A DNA stretch of 64,000 nt from Paenarthrobacter sp. A20 (GCF_024168825.1 NZ_JALJWH010000001.1:1054001-1118000); one strand, 5' to 3'. Shown: positions 1 to 10,830, numbered from the stretch's first letter. Made by a program: numbers and translations. Notes: generated by a model not told the origin, from the sequence alone.

Positions 1-264
1 GCCCACCATGTCGCCGAGGCGCCCAAGGATCGGAGTCAGCACGGAAGCGGAGAGCAGGTAAGCCGTCAGCACCCAGCTTGCGTCGCTTGTTGCTACGCCA
101 AGGTCCTTCCCGATGGTGCCCAGGGCGGGTGCGACCAAGGACTGCAGGACCGCGAATGAAAGGCCGCCGAGGGAGAGATAGGCGATGATCGCCTTGCCGC
201 GTTTGCGGTGAGCCTCCGTACCCGGTGCCGGTGCGCTTGTCGGGCGCTCAATGGTGCTGGACAT
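1..264 (-). CDS. MFS drug exporter, N-terminal part (cut by window edge)
   Basis: The reverse strand reads an open frame from ATG at 264 to the window edge (88 codons). A short hydrophilic N-terminus starting MSSTIERPTSAP is followed by a first membrane segment (AIIAYLSLGGLSFAVL), then the typical loop and a second segment with a motif A-like end (LTPILGRLGD). This is the start of a 12- or 14-TM major facilitator of the DHA2/EmrB-QacA drug:H+ antiporter type, acting in the plasma membrane. It is divergent from the TetR gene at 370 across an operator-rich gap, so TetR very probably represses it. The substrate cannot be told. The family call is good; the C-terminal three quarters lie outside the window. 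Confidence 0.8.
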   Translation of the reverse strand, partial: MSSTIERPTSAPAPGTEAHRKRGKAIIAYLSLGGLSFAVLQSLVAPALGTIGKDLGVATSDASWVLTAYLLSASVLTPILGRLGDMVG

Positions 265-279
265 GGTTCTCCTCGGCAT

Positions 280-340
280 GTAAACGATTGATTACTTAGA
301 GCGTAAATCAATTTAGTTACCTATGTCAACAATCGTTTAC
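280..340. promoter_or_regulatory. TetR operator region with three GTAA-type palindromes
   Basis: The gap between the divergent exporter and TetR genes holds GTAAACGATTG at 280-290 and its exact inverse CAATCGTTTAC at 330-340. Each is part of a 16-bp half-palindrome: GTAAACGATTGATTAC at 280-295 and, read on the minus strand, GTAAACGATTGTTGAC at 340-325. A third, imperfect GTAAATCAATTTAGTTAC lies between them at 303-320. GTAA-N-TTAC sites of this kind are common targets of TetR repressors beside exporters. Binding by the product of the 370-1026 gene is inferred. Confidence 0.7.
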
Positions 341-369
341 TTGCGGGTTTGCCGGGCTAGAGTGGGGGA

Positions 370-1026
370 GTGGGCAACGAAGTACAGGAACCAAAACATC
401 TCGACGGCGGGGCAGCTTTGGCGGACGACGAATTGATTCGTTCGGGTCGGGACGCGGACGTCACCCGGCGGGCGCTGGTTCGCGCCGCCCGCAGGCGCTT
501 CGCAACCGAGGGCTATCGCGCCACCACTGTTCGCCACATCGCAGCGGATGCGGGCGTCAACGTAGCCCTCATCAACCGGTATTTCGGCTCCAAAGAGGGC
601 CTCTTCGAAGCGTGCATGAACCGCACTGTGGATGAGCTGGATCCCCAAACCCGGGCTCGCGCGGCCAGCGTTGACGAGGTGATCGCCCGGCTCCTGGCGC
701 ACGTCGTCGAGGCTCCCAACGCCGACGACCCCCTGCAACTCCTGCTCCTGCTCCGTTCATCCGGCGACGAGAACGCCGATGCGATCCGCCGCAGGACCTT
801 GGAGCGCTTCACCGAACAACTCGCCGCAGCCGCAGGTTGGAGTGCGGATGACTCCGCTTCGCAGCCGCTTCTCCTTCGAGCCCAAATGGCTATCGCGCTG
901 ATGCTGGGATTGGTGATGCTGCGGACGGCCACGGAAGTGCAGCCCCTCGTCTCAGCTTCCGCCGATCAACTGACGGAGCCCCTCGAGCAAGTCCTCCGAG
1001 TCCTGCTCGACTCCCGAGGTGCGTAA
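370..1026 (+). CDS. TetR/AcrR family transcriptional regulator
   Basis: 218 aa, GTG start at 370. Residues about 35-85 form a classical TetR DNA-binding domain: an ARRRFATEGYRATTVRHIAADAGV stretch is followed by NRYFGSKEGLF, the TetR helix 4 signature (xYFxSKExLF). The C-terminal 130 residues are an alpha-helical ligand and dimerisation domain with no recognisable ligand signature. The gene is divergent from an MFS exporter at 264, with paired palindromes in the 105-bp gap. The simplest reading is a local repressor of that exporter, relieved by a toxic small molecule. No clear Shine-Dalgarno precedes the GTG; only AGTGGGGGA lies close by. Confidence 0.88.
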   Translation: MGNEVQEPKHLDGGAALADDELIRSGRDADVTRRALVRAARRRFATEGYRATTVRHIAADAGVNVALINRYFGSKEGLFEACMNRTVDELDPQTRARAASVDEVIARLLAHVVEAPNADDPLQLLLLLRSSGDENADAIRRRTLERFTEQLAAAAGWSADDSASQPLLLRAQMAIALMLGLVMLRTATEVQPLVSASADQLTEPLEQVLRVLLDSRGA

Positions 1027-1052
1027 GTAAAGAGAGCATCCGCCCTTCCGAC

Positions 1053-1116
1053 GCTCTCTCACCTTTCGTCGCCTTTCCGGAAACGCTCGATCACTTCCGG
1101 CGTGTGAACGCGGGCG
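1053..1116. repeat. 32-bp-phased GCTCTCTCAC repeat, locus A
   Basis: Just after the tetR stop, GCTCTCTCACCTTTCG starts at 1053 and a degenerate copy GCTCGATCACTTCCGG starts at 1085, exactly 32 bp on. AGAGAGC at 1031-1037 can pair with GCTCTCT at 1053-1059 (15-nt loop), so the first unit may also form the tetR terminator. The same core with the same 32-bp step recurs at 1331-1404 (inverted) and 44245-44340. Confidence 0.5.
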
Positions 1117-1134
1117 GAAGCATGAGGGCCAAAC

Positions 1135-1287
1135 CTATTGGCGGAATGCGCCCGGATCTTGATCGTCGTTTCGGCTGGCAAGAGTTCGCATAACCAGGCC
1201 AACTATCAGGATCACTGCGATCGCGACGACCACGGCCACAAGCAGGCCGAGAATTACCAGGACGTGCCAACCTTCAAGCCTCATCAT
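1135..1287 (-). CDS. Small single-pass membrane protein (50 aa)
   Basis: The reverse strand from ATG 1287 to TAG 1135 encodes 50 aa: a short N-terminus (MMRLEGWH), one strongly hydrophobic helix at about residues 9-33 (VLVILGLLVAVVVAIAVILI), then a basic and polar tail (MRTLASRNDDQDPGAFRQ). A G-rich ribosome-binding site (CTGGGGGAA) lies 3-8 nt upstream. The layout suggests an N-out/C-in single-pass peptide. I do not recognise a family. It lies between two 32-bp-phased repeat loci. The hydrophobic helix, ribosome-binding site and high-GC codon use support a real gene. The function is unknown. Confidence 0.6.
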   Translation of the reverse strand: MMRLEGWHVLVILGLLVAVVVAIAVILIVGLVMRTLASRNDDQDPGAFRQ

Positions 1288-1330
1288 TTCCCCCAGATTC
1301 AGATTGCGCTTGCCCCGACCCTATAGGGAA

Positions 1331-1404
1331 GTGAGAGAGGGCTTGGGATATTGCCGCGGGAGGTGGGAGAGGATCCGGGAATTGGGGCCGGGAGGTGAGA
1401 GGGC
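1331..1404. repeat. 32-bp-phased repeat, locus B (inverted orientation)
   Basis: The cores GTGAGAGAGG (1331), GTGGGAGAGG (1363) and GTGAGAGGGC (1395) are spaced 32 and 32 bp. Read on the minus strand they match the CTCTCTCAC core of locus A and locus C. The array sits between the divergent small membrane protein gene and the 2H phosphoesterase gene, so it could affect either promoter. A CCCTATAGGG palindrome (1319-1328) adjoins it. Confidence 0.5.
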
Positions 1405-1426
1405 GATGAAGCCGGGGTGGCAAACT

Positions 1427-1933
1427 ATGCCTATGCGGAACCTCATCTGGGTGGCGTTCACGGAGCCCGTGCAGCCGGGGCTGGTTTTTCCGCGCAGCGA
1501 CTGGCCGCTTCACATCACGCTGCTAAGGTTCGACGCCGGCACTGAGGTGAGTGCCGACGTCGCCGATGTTCTGACGGACTTGGCCGAAGCGCCAGTCAAG
1601 GGAGCCCTCGGAACCAGGCTAACCGTGGGTGAAGAGGCGGGCTTTGGGCACATGGGGTCCATCCCGGTGAGCTTGATCCACCACAACCCGTTGCTGCAGG
1701 GACTGCACGAAGAGATGGTGGATGCCGTGACCAGCATCGGCGGGAGGATCGCTACGCCGAACTACATCCTTGACCACTATCGGCCGCACATCTCGCACCA
1801 TGACGGCAGGCGCCCCAAGTCAGGAGACGTCGTCGTGCTTGACCACATAGCCCTGGTGGACATGGCGCCGGAGGGCGACCACACCATCCGGCGCATCCTC
1901 AAGCTCTGGACCCGGGACGCCCAGAGCCACTGA
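1427..1933 (+). CDS. 2H phosphoesterase / LigT-like 2'-5' RNA ligase family protein
   Basis: The protein carries the two H-x-[ST]-h motifs of the 2H superfamily: HITL near residue 26 and HISH in the second half (RPHISHHD). Family members hydrolyse 2',3'-cyclic phosphates or 2'-5' linkages in RNA ends and small nucleotides. The actual substrate is unknown. Length (168 aa) fits the family. The frame is open further upstream, to a TTG at 1304 and an ATG at 1406. I chose ATG 1427 because GGGGTGG lies 6 nt before it and the homologous part starts at once (MRNLIWVAF); the upstream stretch contains the phased repeats. It converges on pgm with a 5-bp gap. Confidence 0.72.
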   Translation: MPMRNLIWVAFTEPVQPGLVFPRSDWPLHITLLRFDAGTEVSADVADVLTDLAEAPVKGALGTRLTVGEEAGFGHMGSIPVSLIHHNPLLQGLHEEMVDAVTSIGGRIATPNYILDHYRPHISHHDGRRPKSGDVVVLDHIALVDMAPEGDHTIRRILKLWTRDAQSH

Positions 1934-1938
1934 GGAAC

Positions 1939-3600
<1,662 letters not shown>

Positions 3601-3804
3601 GGGGTCCAGCATGCCAGACCACACGGCCCGCTGACAGGAAATGTCCGGGATCTGGCCCCTGTGACGCTGGAAGGCGGCAGGGGCACGCCATGAACAGGCA
3701 GGTTTCACGTCACGTTCAGGAACAGGTGCTAGTGAAAGAGAACGCTCCGCCCCGGTTGTCGAAAACCGGGTCGGAGCGAAATTCAATAGCAAGGGTGCCA
3801 AAGG

Positions 3805-4560
3805 CTAGACGGCGGTGTACCCGCCATCGACCAGCACATACGAGCCGGTCATGAAGCTGGCTTTGTCGGAGAGGAGGAACGTAGTGACGTTGGCGATCTC
3901 CTCCGCCTTGCCCAGCCGGCCCAGCGAGTGCTTGGCCTCAAGCCCGTTAATCACTTCTTTCGGTGCAGCTGACAGCAGGGGAGTATCGATGTAGCCGGGT
4001 CCAATCGCGTTGACGCGGAGACCCTGCGCGCCGTATTCGGCCGCTGCGTTCTTGGTCAGGCCCACCACGCCGTGCTTGGCAGCTGTATAGGCGGCGTTGC
4101 CGGGGGCGGCGACAGCTCCATGGATTGAGGCCATGTTCACAATGGCACCTTCGGAAGCGCCGGCGGCAAGGATGGCCGGGATCTGATAGCGCATTCCATA
4201 GAGGACGCCGCTCAAGTTGATGGCGATGACCCGGTCCCAGTCCTCGATGTCGACGTCGCCCACAGGTGCGCTGGCCCCGCCGATGCCCGCGTTGTTCACG
4301 GCGTAGTTGAGGGCGCCATAGGTCTCCACGGCGAAGTCGACGGCCTTCTTGCTGTCCTCGGCCACAGCCGTGTTGCCTTGGAACGGAACTGCAGTGCCGC
4401 CGTCGGCCGTGATTTCGTTGGCCACGCGGGTGGCGGCGTCGAAGTTGACGTCCGCAACCACGACGTTGACGCCGTTTTTTGCGAGGTCCTTGCTGATCGC
4501 TTCCCCGAGTCCTGAGCCGCCGCCGGTGACGAGCGCGGTCTTGCCTTCGAAGTTACCCAT
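3805..4560 (-). CDS. SDR family NAD(P)-dependent oxidoreductase
   Basis: 251 aa, a classical short-chain dehydrogenase/reductase. The N-terminus has the nucleotide-binding TGGGSGLG at about residues 12-19. D38 after beta-2 (VVADVN) favours NAD over NADP. NNAG follows near residue 90. The catalytic tetrad is represented by N, S (NMASIHG) and YTAAKH. The C-terminus has the GPGYIDTPL and LVDGGYTAV patterns of the family. A near-perfect ribosome-binding site (AAGGAGGAATC) precedes ATG 4560. The substrate alcohol or ketone cannot be told. A 15-bp palindrome upstream (4632-4646) suggests specific regulation. It is followed on the same strand by pgm after a 204-bp gap. Confidence 0.88.
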   Translation of the reverse strand: MGNFEGKTALVTGGGSGLGEAISKDLAKNGVNVVVADVNFDAATRVANEITADGGTAVPFQGNTAVAEDSKKAVDFAVETYGALNYAVNNAGIGGASAPVGDVDIEDWDRVIAINLSGVLYGMRYQIPAILAAGASEGAIVNMASIHGAVAAPGNAAYTAAKHGVVGLTKNAAAEYGAQGLRVNAIGPGYIDTPLLSAAPKEVINGLEAKHSLGRLGKAEEIANVTTFLLSDKASFMTGSYVLVDGGYTAV

Positions 4561-4631
4561 GATTCCTCCTTCGCGGGACGGATCCCGCAGATTTCTGTGG
4601 TGAGCGCTGTTTAAGTCGCTGTTGACGTAAA

Positions 4632-4646
4632 CCGAGTCAGACTCGG
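4632..4646. promoter_or_regulatory. Palindromic operator candidate upstream of SDR gene
   Basis: CCGAGTCAGACTCGG is a perfect 7-bp inverted repeat around one central base, 72 bp upstream of the SDR start. It lies in the 219-bp gap between the SDR gene and the divergent DUF4190 gene. It is too short and lacks a T-run for a terminator, so an operator is more likely. The regulator is not known. Confidence 0.45.
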
Positions 4647-4779
4647 AAAAATTCCATGCTTATGCATGAATCTTTCCGGATGGGCCCTTGTGCCCATGTC
4701 TTCAGCCCTGCGCTACCTTCTGTGGCACCGCGGACGGCGGTAGTGTTGGGATCAAAGACCAAATTCAGGGGGATTTTCC

Positions 4780-5481
4780 ATGTCAGATCAGCCAGCCAAG
4801 GGCAACGAAGACAAGCCGGCGGGTTACGAACCGCCGCAGTACGTCCCGCCCGCACAGTTCAGCGCACCCGAACCGGCCGCGCAGAGTGCCCCTGAGCCCG
4901 GGGCGCCCGAGCCCGGCGCCCCCGTGCCGCCGCCATTCGAGCAGGGTGCCAACCCAACGCAGCCGCTCCCGTCCTATGAGCAGAGCGCGCACGGGCAGGA
5001 CGCTTACACGCAGAACGCCCAGGGCCAGAGCGACTTCTACACCCAGCCTCAGCCGCCCGGCAGCCAGAGTGCGTACACCCCGGGCGACTACAGCCAGCAG
5101 CCGCCGTCGCCTTACGGACAGCCGCCCAGCCCGTACCAACAGCAGCAGGCATTCGGTCAGCAGCCCTATGGCCAGCAGCCGTACGGCCAGCCCAGCCCCT
5201 ACGGACAGCCCGCGTACTACGCCATGCAGGCCGAGCCCAAGGGCCTGAGCATCGCCAGCATGTGCTGCGGTATCGCCATCTTTGTTGGCTTCGGGTTCTT
5301 CATCCTTCCGCAGATCGCCGCCGTGATTCTGGGCCACCTCGCCCTCAAGCGTGAACCTGCGGGCAAGGGCATGGCAATCGCCGGACTCGTGATGGGATAC
5401 ATCGGCGTGGCGCTGACGGTGATCTTCGGCATCATCTTCTTCGCGGCCATTGGGGCCTCGTCCACGAGGTTGAACTACTAA
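4780..5481 (+). CDS. DUF4190 domain membrane protein with Pro/Gln/Tyr-rich N-terminus
   Basis: 233 aa. Residues 1-148 are a low-complexity cytoplasmic region rich in P, Q, Y, G and A, with repeated YGQ and QQPYGQ units, as in many actinobacterial envelope proteins. Residues about 158-230 hold two membrane helices joined by the short loop LALKREPAGKGMAIAGLVMGY, the pattern of DUF4190, where A-x-xxxG-xxxG repeats and a conserved G-K-G-[ML]-A-I-A-G stretch are typical. The function of the family is unknown. The ribosome-binding site is AGGGGGA before ATG 4780. The gene is followed by two strong hairpins (5492-5548 and 5592-5635). Confidence 0.85.
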   Translation: MSDQPAKGNEDKPAGYEPPQYVPPAQFSAPEPAAQSAPEPGAPEPGAPVPPPFEQGANPTQPLPSYEQSAHGQDAYTQNAQGQSDFYTQPQPPGSQSAYTPGDYSQQPPSPYGQPPSPYQQQQAFGQQPYGQQPYGQPSPYGQPAYYAMQAEPKGLSIASMCCGIAIFVGFGFFILPQIAAVILGHLALKREPAGKGMAIAGLVMGYIGVALTVIFGIIFFAAIGASSTRLNY

Positions 5482-5491
5482 GCAAACACGC

Positions 5492-5548
5492 ACGACGGCG
5501 ACCCTTGCGTCAGGTGGGAATCCCACCGAACGCAAGGGTCGCCGTCGT
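5492..5548. terminator. Long-stem terminator hairpin after DUF4190 gene
   Basis: Nineteen-base arms (5492-5510 and 5530-5548, starting ACGACGGCGACCC) pair perfectly. The loop itself contains a second perfect hairpin, GGTGGGA/TCCCACC at 5513-5527. A weak GTTGTT tract follows. It lies 10 bp after the stop codon. Confidence 0.75.
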
Positions 5549-5591
5549 TGTTAAGGCCCATCGGCGCGACCCAAACCCGCGGCCGACACAG

Positions 5592-5635
5592 AAACGGACC
5601 AGCGCCACCTGAATATAGGCAACGCTGGTCCGTTT
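5592..5635. terminator. Terminator hairpin between convergent genes
   Basis: AAACGGACCAGCG (5592-5604) pairs perfectly with CGCTGGTCCGTTT (5623-5635). It lies between the end of the DUF4190 gene (+) and the end of the peptide transporter gene (-, stop at 5672), so it can serve the transporter and back up the hairpin at 5492-5548. Confidence 0.65.
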
Positions 5636-5671
5636 GCGTGGCGTCAGGCGCTGTGCGCCGCGTCAGCCGAG

Positions 5672-7141
<1,470 letters not shown>

Positions 7142-7225
7142 TTTCTCAATGCTGGCACTGACTGCGGGCATTGTCACATCGATATATGCCCGGGGCAACC
7201 ACTTTCCATATGTTAGACGCCCCTG

Positions 7226-8662
7226 TTACCTGGCCTCGAGGGCGGCTGCGAGCTGGAGAAGCAACAGCTCAGATCCCATGCGGCCAATGAGCTGAATTCC
7301 CATCGGCAGGCCAGCGGCAGTTGCGTGCACAGGAACGCTGATCGCCGGAAGCCCGCACACGTTCACCATGGATGACCACGGCGCGTATTCGCACTGCCGC
7401 TTGTAGTCCTCGTCAGCGTCGCCGGCCCACTCACTCGGCCACGGCTCGCCGCTGTGTCCGCCGCCCGTGAACCAGCCGATGGGACGAGGTGTCTGCGCGA
7501 GCGTTGGCATGAGGATGACATCCCATTCCGCGTATTGCGCGATGGTGTCGTGCTCGAATTGCCGCAGGAATCCGAGTGCCTCATTCACCTTGAAAGCGCT
7601 CCGCTGTTGCGCCCGACGGCGGAATGTCCGGGTCAGCGGGGTCAGCAGTGCTTCGCGCTGGGGTGCTATCCGGGCACTCCCGACGCCGGCAGTCCAGGCT
7701 GCTGTGAACGCTTCGGGATAGCGGTTGTCGTACCGGATTTCGGCTTCGGCAACGCTGTGGCCGGCGTTTCCCAGGAGCTTGGTCCCCAGCGTGAGGGCGT
7801 CCATGGCTTCTTGCTCGATCCCAAACGGATAGGCACCTGCCCACGGGCTGTCCAGGCTCACGCCGATCCTGAGGGGCTCCGGCGCCCGGCCAACATTGGC
7901 GAGATATCCGCCGTCGGGCGCTTCATCCCGGGGGACCAGCGCGTCCATCAGCAGCGCAGCGTCCGCGGCTGTTCGCGCCAGCGGTCCGGCGACCACCAAC
8001 TTGGCAGTGTCCCCGGCGCTTGCACCTGACGGCACCACGCCCCGGCCCGGCTTCAACCCGACCAGTCCGCAGGCGCCGGAGGGAATCCGAATGGACCCGC
8101 CTCCGTCTGTTCCGGGCGCGAATGGAACCAGGCCAGCTGCCACGGCTGCCGCTGTGCCGCCTGACGAACCGCCGGAGCTTCGCCCCAAGGAATGGGGATT
8201 GCGCGACGGCGGTGCGATGCGGTTCTCGCTGTACGCGGTCAGCCCAAACTCCGGAACCTGGGTTTTGCCCAGCGAGATGACGCCTTGACCCTTCAGGGTT
8301 GCTGCGAGGGCGCCGTCCTCGGGCGCGGGTTTATGCTCCAGGGCAGCGCTGCCGTGGGTTGTCGGTACCCCGGCGACGTCGGTGAGGTCCTTGAATGCGG
8401 TGGGCATGCCGTGAAGCAGGGGCAGCTCATCGCGGCGGCCCTCGCGGACCACGATGGCGTGCCGTCGATCCGCCGCGGCGGCGTCCCTGAGAGCCTGTTC
8501 TGCTGTGACTGTGACAAAGGCACCCAGTTGCTTGTTCCGGGATTCGATTGCCGAGAGGAAGTGGGTGGTGGCCTCCCGGGCGGACAGGTCGCCCGAAGCC
8601 AGGGCATCGCGGAGTTCAACAGCGGTCAGTCGTGAAAGGGCCTGCAGCGAAGGATCAACCAA
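7226..8662 (-). CDS. Amidase (amidase signature family)
   Basis: About 478 aa. The amidase signature is complete: the catalytic Lys in TAFKDLTDVAG, the cis-Ser region GRSSGGSSGGTAAAVAAG and the nucleophile Ser in GGSIRIPSGACGLVGLKP. These enzymes hydrolyse carboxylic amides in the cytoplasm; GatA and many degradative amidases share the fold. Without the GatB and GatC genes nearby, a stand-alone degradative amidase is more likely. I chose TTG 8662 because it overlaps the stop of the upstream S51 peptidase gene (TTGGTTGA) and has GGAG about 10 nt upstream. Longer starts at 8701 and 8719 would lie inside that gene. The two genes are translationally coupled. Confidence 0.83.
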   Translation of the reverse strand: MVDPSLQALSRLTAVELRDALASGDLSAREATTHFLSAIESRNKQLGAFVTVTAEQALRDAAAADRRHAIVVREGRRDELPLLHGMPTAFKDLTDVAGVPTTHGSAALEHKPAPEDGALAATLKGQGVISLGKTQVPEFGLTAYSENRIAPPSRNPHSLGRSSGGSSGGTAAAVAAGLVPFAPGTDGGGSIRIPSGACGLVGLKPGRGVVPSGASAGDTAKLVVAGPLARTAADAALLMDALVPRDEAPDGGYLANVGRAPEPLRIGVSLDSPWAGAYPFGIEQEAMDALTLGTKLLGNAGHSVAEAEIRYDNRYPEAFTAAWTAGVGSARIAPQREALLTPLTRTFRRRAQQRSAFKVNEALGFLRQFEHDTIAQYAEWDVILMPTLAQTPRPIGWFTGGGHSGEPWPSEWAGDADEDYKRQCEYAPWSSMVNVCGLPAISVPVHATAAGLPMGIQLIGRMGSELLLLQLAAALEAR

Positions 8663-9398
8663 GGAAACGCGACTCCAACCGTTCCTCCACAGCAACGGCA
8701 TCCACACTTTCGCCGGCACCGGCGGTGACCCGGAAGGCTGCCTTGTTCTTCACTTCGGACACCACCTCCACAAGTTCCGTTCCCTGGTAAACCAGCCCCA
8801 CGCCGTCGTCCGTGCAGTGCGTTTCGCCGAGCGTGCCGTTGGCCACCAATTTGTGGATGGCAGGAGCGCGGCGGGGTTCGGAGTCATAGTGGACACCGCT
8901 GGCGTAGGGAAGGAAGCCGAGGGCGTTGGTGACGGGCCTGAGCTCCGGGCCGAACGAATCGGTGACGCCGCCCTGGTACCAACAGATGGATCCTGCTGAG
9001 ACGCCAGCCAGCACCACGCCGCCTTCCCACGCTTTCCGGAGGATCCGGTCCAGTCCGTGGGCACGCCATACGGCCAGCAGGTTCACCACCGAGCCGCCGT
9101 TGACCCACACCACGTCCTGTTCCAGGAGATGGGCTTCCGGGTCCTCGATATTGGGCATGGGGAAGAGGGTGAGGTGGCTGAAATCGAACCCCGCAATACG
9201 TGCGGCCTGATCCATTTCCGCGGCCCACCAACGCTGATCCCCGGATGCCGTCCCGATGTGTGTCACGCGTGGCGGGCGGCCGCTCACCCCGGAGAGCTCC
9301 ACGGCATAGTGCATCAAGTGGTTGAACTCTATCCGGGTGCGTTCGCCTGGTTTGTAGCCACCGGATGTCGCCAGAATGGTGGGTTGCCCAGCAGCCAT
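8655..9398 (-). CDS. Peptidase S51 family protein (dipeptidase E-like)
   Basis: 247 aa. The nucleophile elbow GVSAGSICW (Ser in G-x-S-A-G-S) and the preceding VVWVNGGSVVNLLAVW match the S51 peptidase E / cyanophycinase fold. The family cleaves Asp-X dipeptides or related beta-linked substrates in the cytoplasm. A conserved HYDSEPRR segment in the second half supports the call. The stop overlaps the start of the amidase gene on the same strand, so both are probably one transcript. With the POT transporter further downstream, this suggests peptide or amide scavenging, though that pathway link is inferred from position only. Confidence 0.8.
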   Translation of the reverse strand: MAAGQPTILATSGGYKPGERTRIEFNHLMHYAVELSGVSGRPPRVTHIGTASGDQRWWAAEMDQAARIAGFDFSHLTLFPMPNIEDPEAHLLEQDVVWVNGGSVVNLLAVWRAHGLDRILRKAWEGGVVLAGVSAGSICWYQGGVTDSFGPELRPVTNALGFLPYASGVHYDSEPRRAPAIHKLVANGTLGETHCTDDGVGLVYQGTELVEVVSEVKNKAAFRVTAGAGESVDAVAVEERLESRFLG

Positions 9399-9540
9399 GG
9401 AGTACTCCTAACGGGCCAATGTTCGGGGAGGGCTTGGGTCCCAGTCTTAGCGTCCGGACCTCGTGACGCAAGCGAACGTTCTGGCCGCACGCCGCTGCGA
9501 CTAGGCTGGATGCTGGACTAATCGATGGGAAGGGACCGCA

Positions 9541-9867
9541 ATGAGCGACTTCGATACCGTGCCTGTGGGCGATATTCCGGCTGACGCCAGCATTCTGGAC
9601 GTCCGCGAAGACTACGAGTGGGTGGCAGGGCACGCTGAAGGTGCACGCCACATCCCCCTGGACCAGCTGCCGGCACGACTGGACGAGCTCGATCCCGACG
9701 ACGACCTCTTCGTCATCTGCCGCACCGGTGGCCGTTCCTTCCGCGCTGTCCAGTGGCTGGTGGGCCAGGGGTATTCGGCGGTGAACGTGGCCGGGGGCAT
9801 GGATATGTGGTTCGAGGCAGGCAAGCCGATGGTGTCCGACAACGGTCTCAAGCCGGTAGTCCTTTAA
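9541..9867 (+). CDS. Single-domain rhodanese-like protein
   Basis: 108 aa, one rhodanese domain. The N-terminal ILDVREDYEWVAGHAEGARHIPLDQLP is the typical CH2A-like start. The active-site loop is CRTGGRS, with the cysteine that accepts the sulfane sulfur. The end, NVAGGMDMWFEAGKPMV, is the standard closing pattern. Such proteins carry persulfide for sulfur transfer or act as thiosulfate sulfurtransferases; the partner here is unknown. The ribosome-binding site GGGAAGGGA precedes ATG 9541. It lies 30 bp upstream of pheA on the same strand and probably shares its transcript. Confidence 0.88.
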   Translation: MSDFDTVPVGDIPADASILDVREDYEWVAGHAEGARHIPLDQLPARLDELDPDDDLFVICRTGGRSFRAVQWLVGQGYSAVNVAGGMDMWFEAGKPMVSDNGLKPVVL

Positions 9868-9897
9868 ACCGCGCATATAACCAGCAAGGAATATTCG

Positions 9898-10830
9898 ATG
9901 TCAGCGCTCACCTACACGTTCCTTGGCCCCGAGGGCACCTTCACCGAGGCCGCCCTCATGCAGGTACCAGGTGTTGCTGACGCCATGAGAATTCCCTGTA
10001 CCAACGTGAATACGGCACTGGAACGTGTCCGTGAAGGCCAAGCTGATGCTGCCATGGTTCCCATCGAGAACTCGGTGGAGGGCGGAGTTACGGCCACGCT
10101 GGATGCGATCGCCACGGGCCAGGAGCTCCGGATCATCCGTGAGGCCCTTGTTCCCATCACCTTCGTGCTCGTGGCGAGGCCCGGCGTCGAACTTTCCGAC
10201 ATCAAAAGGATCTCGACGCACGGCCACGCGTGGGCGCAATGCCGGCTCTGGGTGGACGAGCACCTTCCGAACGCTGACTACGTTCCCGGATCCTCGACGG
10301 CCGCTTCCGCCATGGGGCTGCTGGAGGAGGATGCTCCTTACGAAGCGGCCATTTGTGCGCCGCTGATCGCTTCCGAGCAACCCGGCCTCAACATCCTGGC
10401 CCAGAACATTGGCGACAACCCGGATGCGGTCACACGGTTCATCCTGGTGAGCCGGCCCGGACCCTTGCCGGAGCGCACAGGTGCTGACAAGACCACCGTG
10501 GTTGTGCCGCTGCCGGAGGATCACCCGGGCGCCCTCATGGAGATCCTGGACCAGTTCGCCTCCCGCGGAGTGAACCTGAGCCGCATCGAATCACGCCCCA
10601 CTGGTCAGTACCTGGGCCACTATTTCTTCAGCATCGACGCCGATGGACACGCCACCGATTCACGGGTGGCCGATGCCCTTGCCGGCCTCCACCGGATCAG
10701 CCCGGCAACCCGGTTCCTGGGCTCCTACGCACGGGCTGACAAGCAGCCGGCCGTGGTCGCTCCGCATACGTCAGACGCGGCTTTTGCCTCGGCACACGCG
10801 TGGGTTGATTCGATTCTGAAGGGCTCCTAG
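9898..10830 (+). CDS. pheA: Prephenate dehydratase
   Basis: 310 aa, a monofunctional PheA that turns prephenate into phenylpyruvate for phenylalanine synthesis. The catalytic domain opens with YTFLGPEGTFTEAAL. It includes PIENSVEGGV and the TRF catalytic motif (DAVTRFILVSR, about residues 177-187). The C-terminal ACT domain starts at about residue 200 (TTVVVPLPEDHPGALMEILDQF) and includes the ESRPTGQYLGHYFFSID phenylalanine-binding pattern, so feedback inhibition is expected. No chorismate mutase domain is fused, as usual for actinobacteria. The ribosome-binding site is AGCAAGGAA before ATG 9898. Confidence 0.95.
   Translation: MSALTYTFLGPEGTFTEAALMQVPGVADAMRIPCTNVNTALERVREGQADAAMVPIENSVEGGVTATLDAIATGQELRIIREALVPITFVLVARPGVELSDIKRISTHGHAWAQCRLWVDEHLPNADYVPGSSTAASAMGLLEEDAPYEAAICAPLIASEQPGLNILAQNIGDNPDAVTRFILVSRPGPLPERTGADKTTVVVPLPEDHPGALMEILDQFASRGVNLSRIESRPTGQYLGHYFFSIDADGHATDSRVADALAGLHRISPATRFLGSYARADKQPAVVAPHTSDAAFASAHAWVDSILKGS

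Noticed and set aside
1053..1404. Phased 32-bp repeats as a CRISPR array
   Set aside because: Cores are only 10-14 bp, units number two or three, spacers are too short and no cas genes are near.
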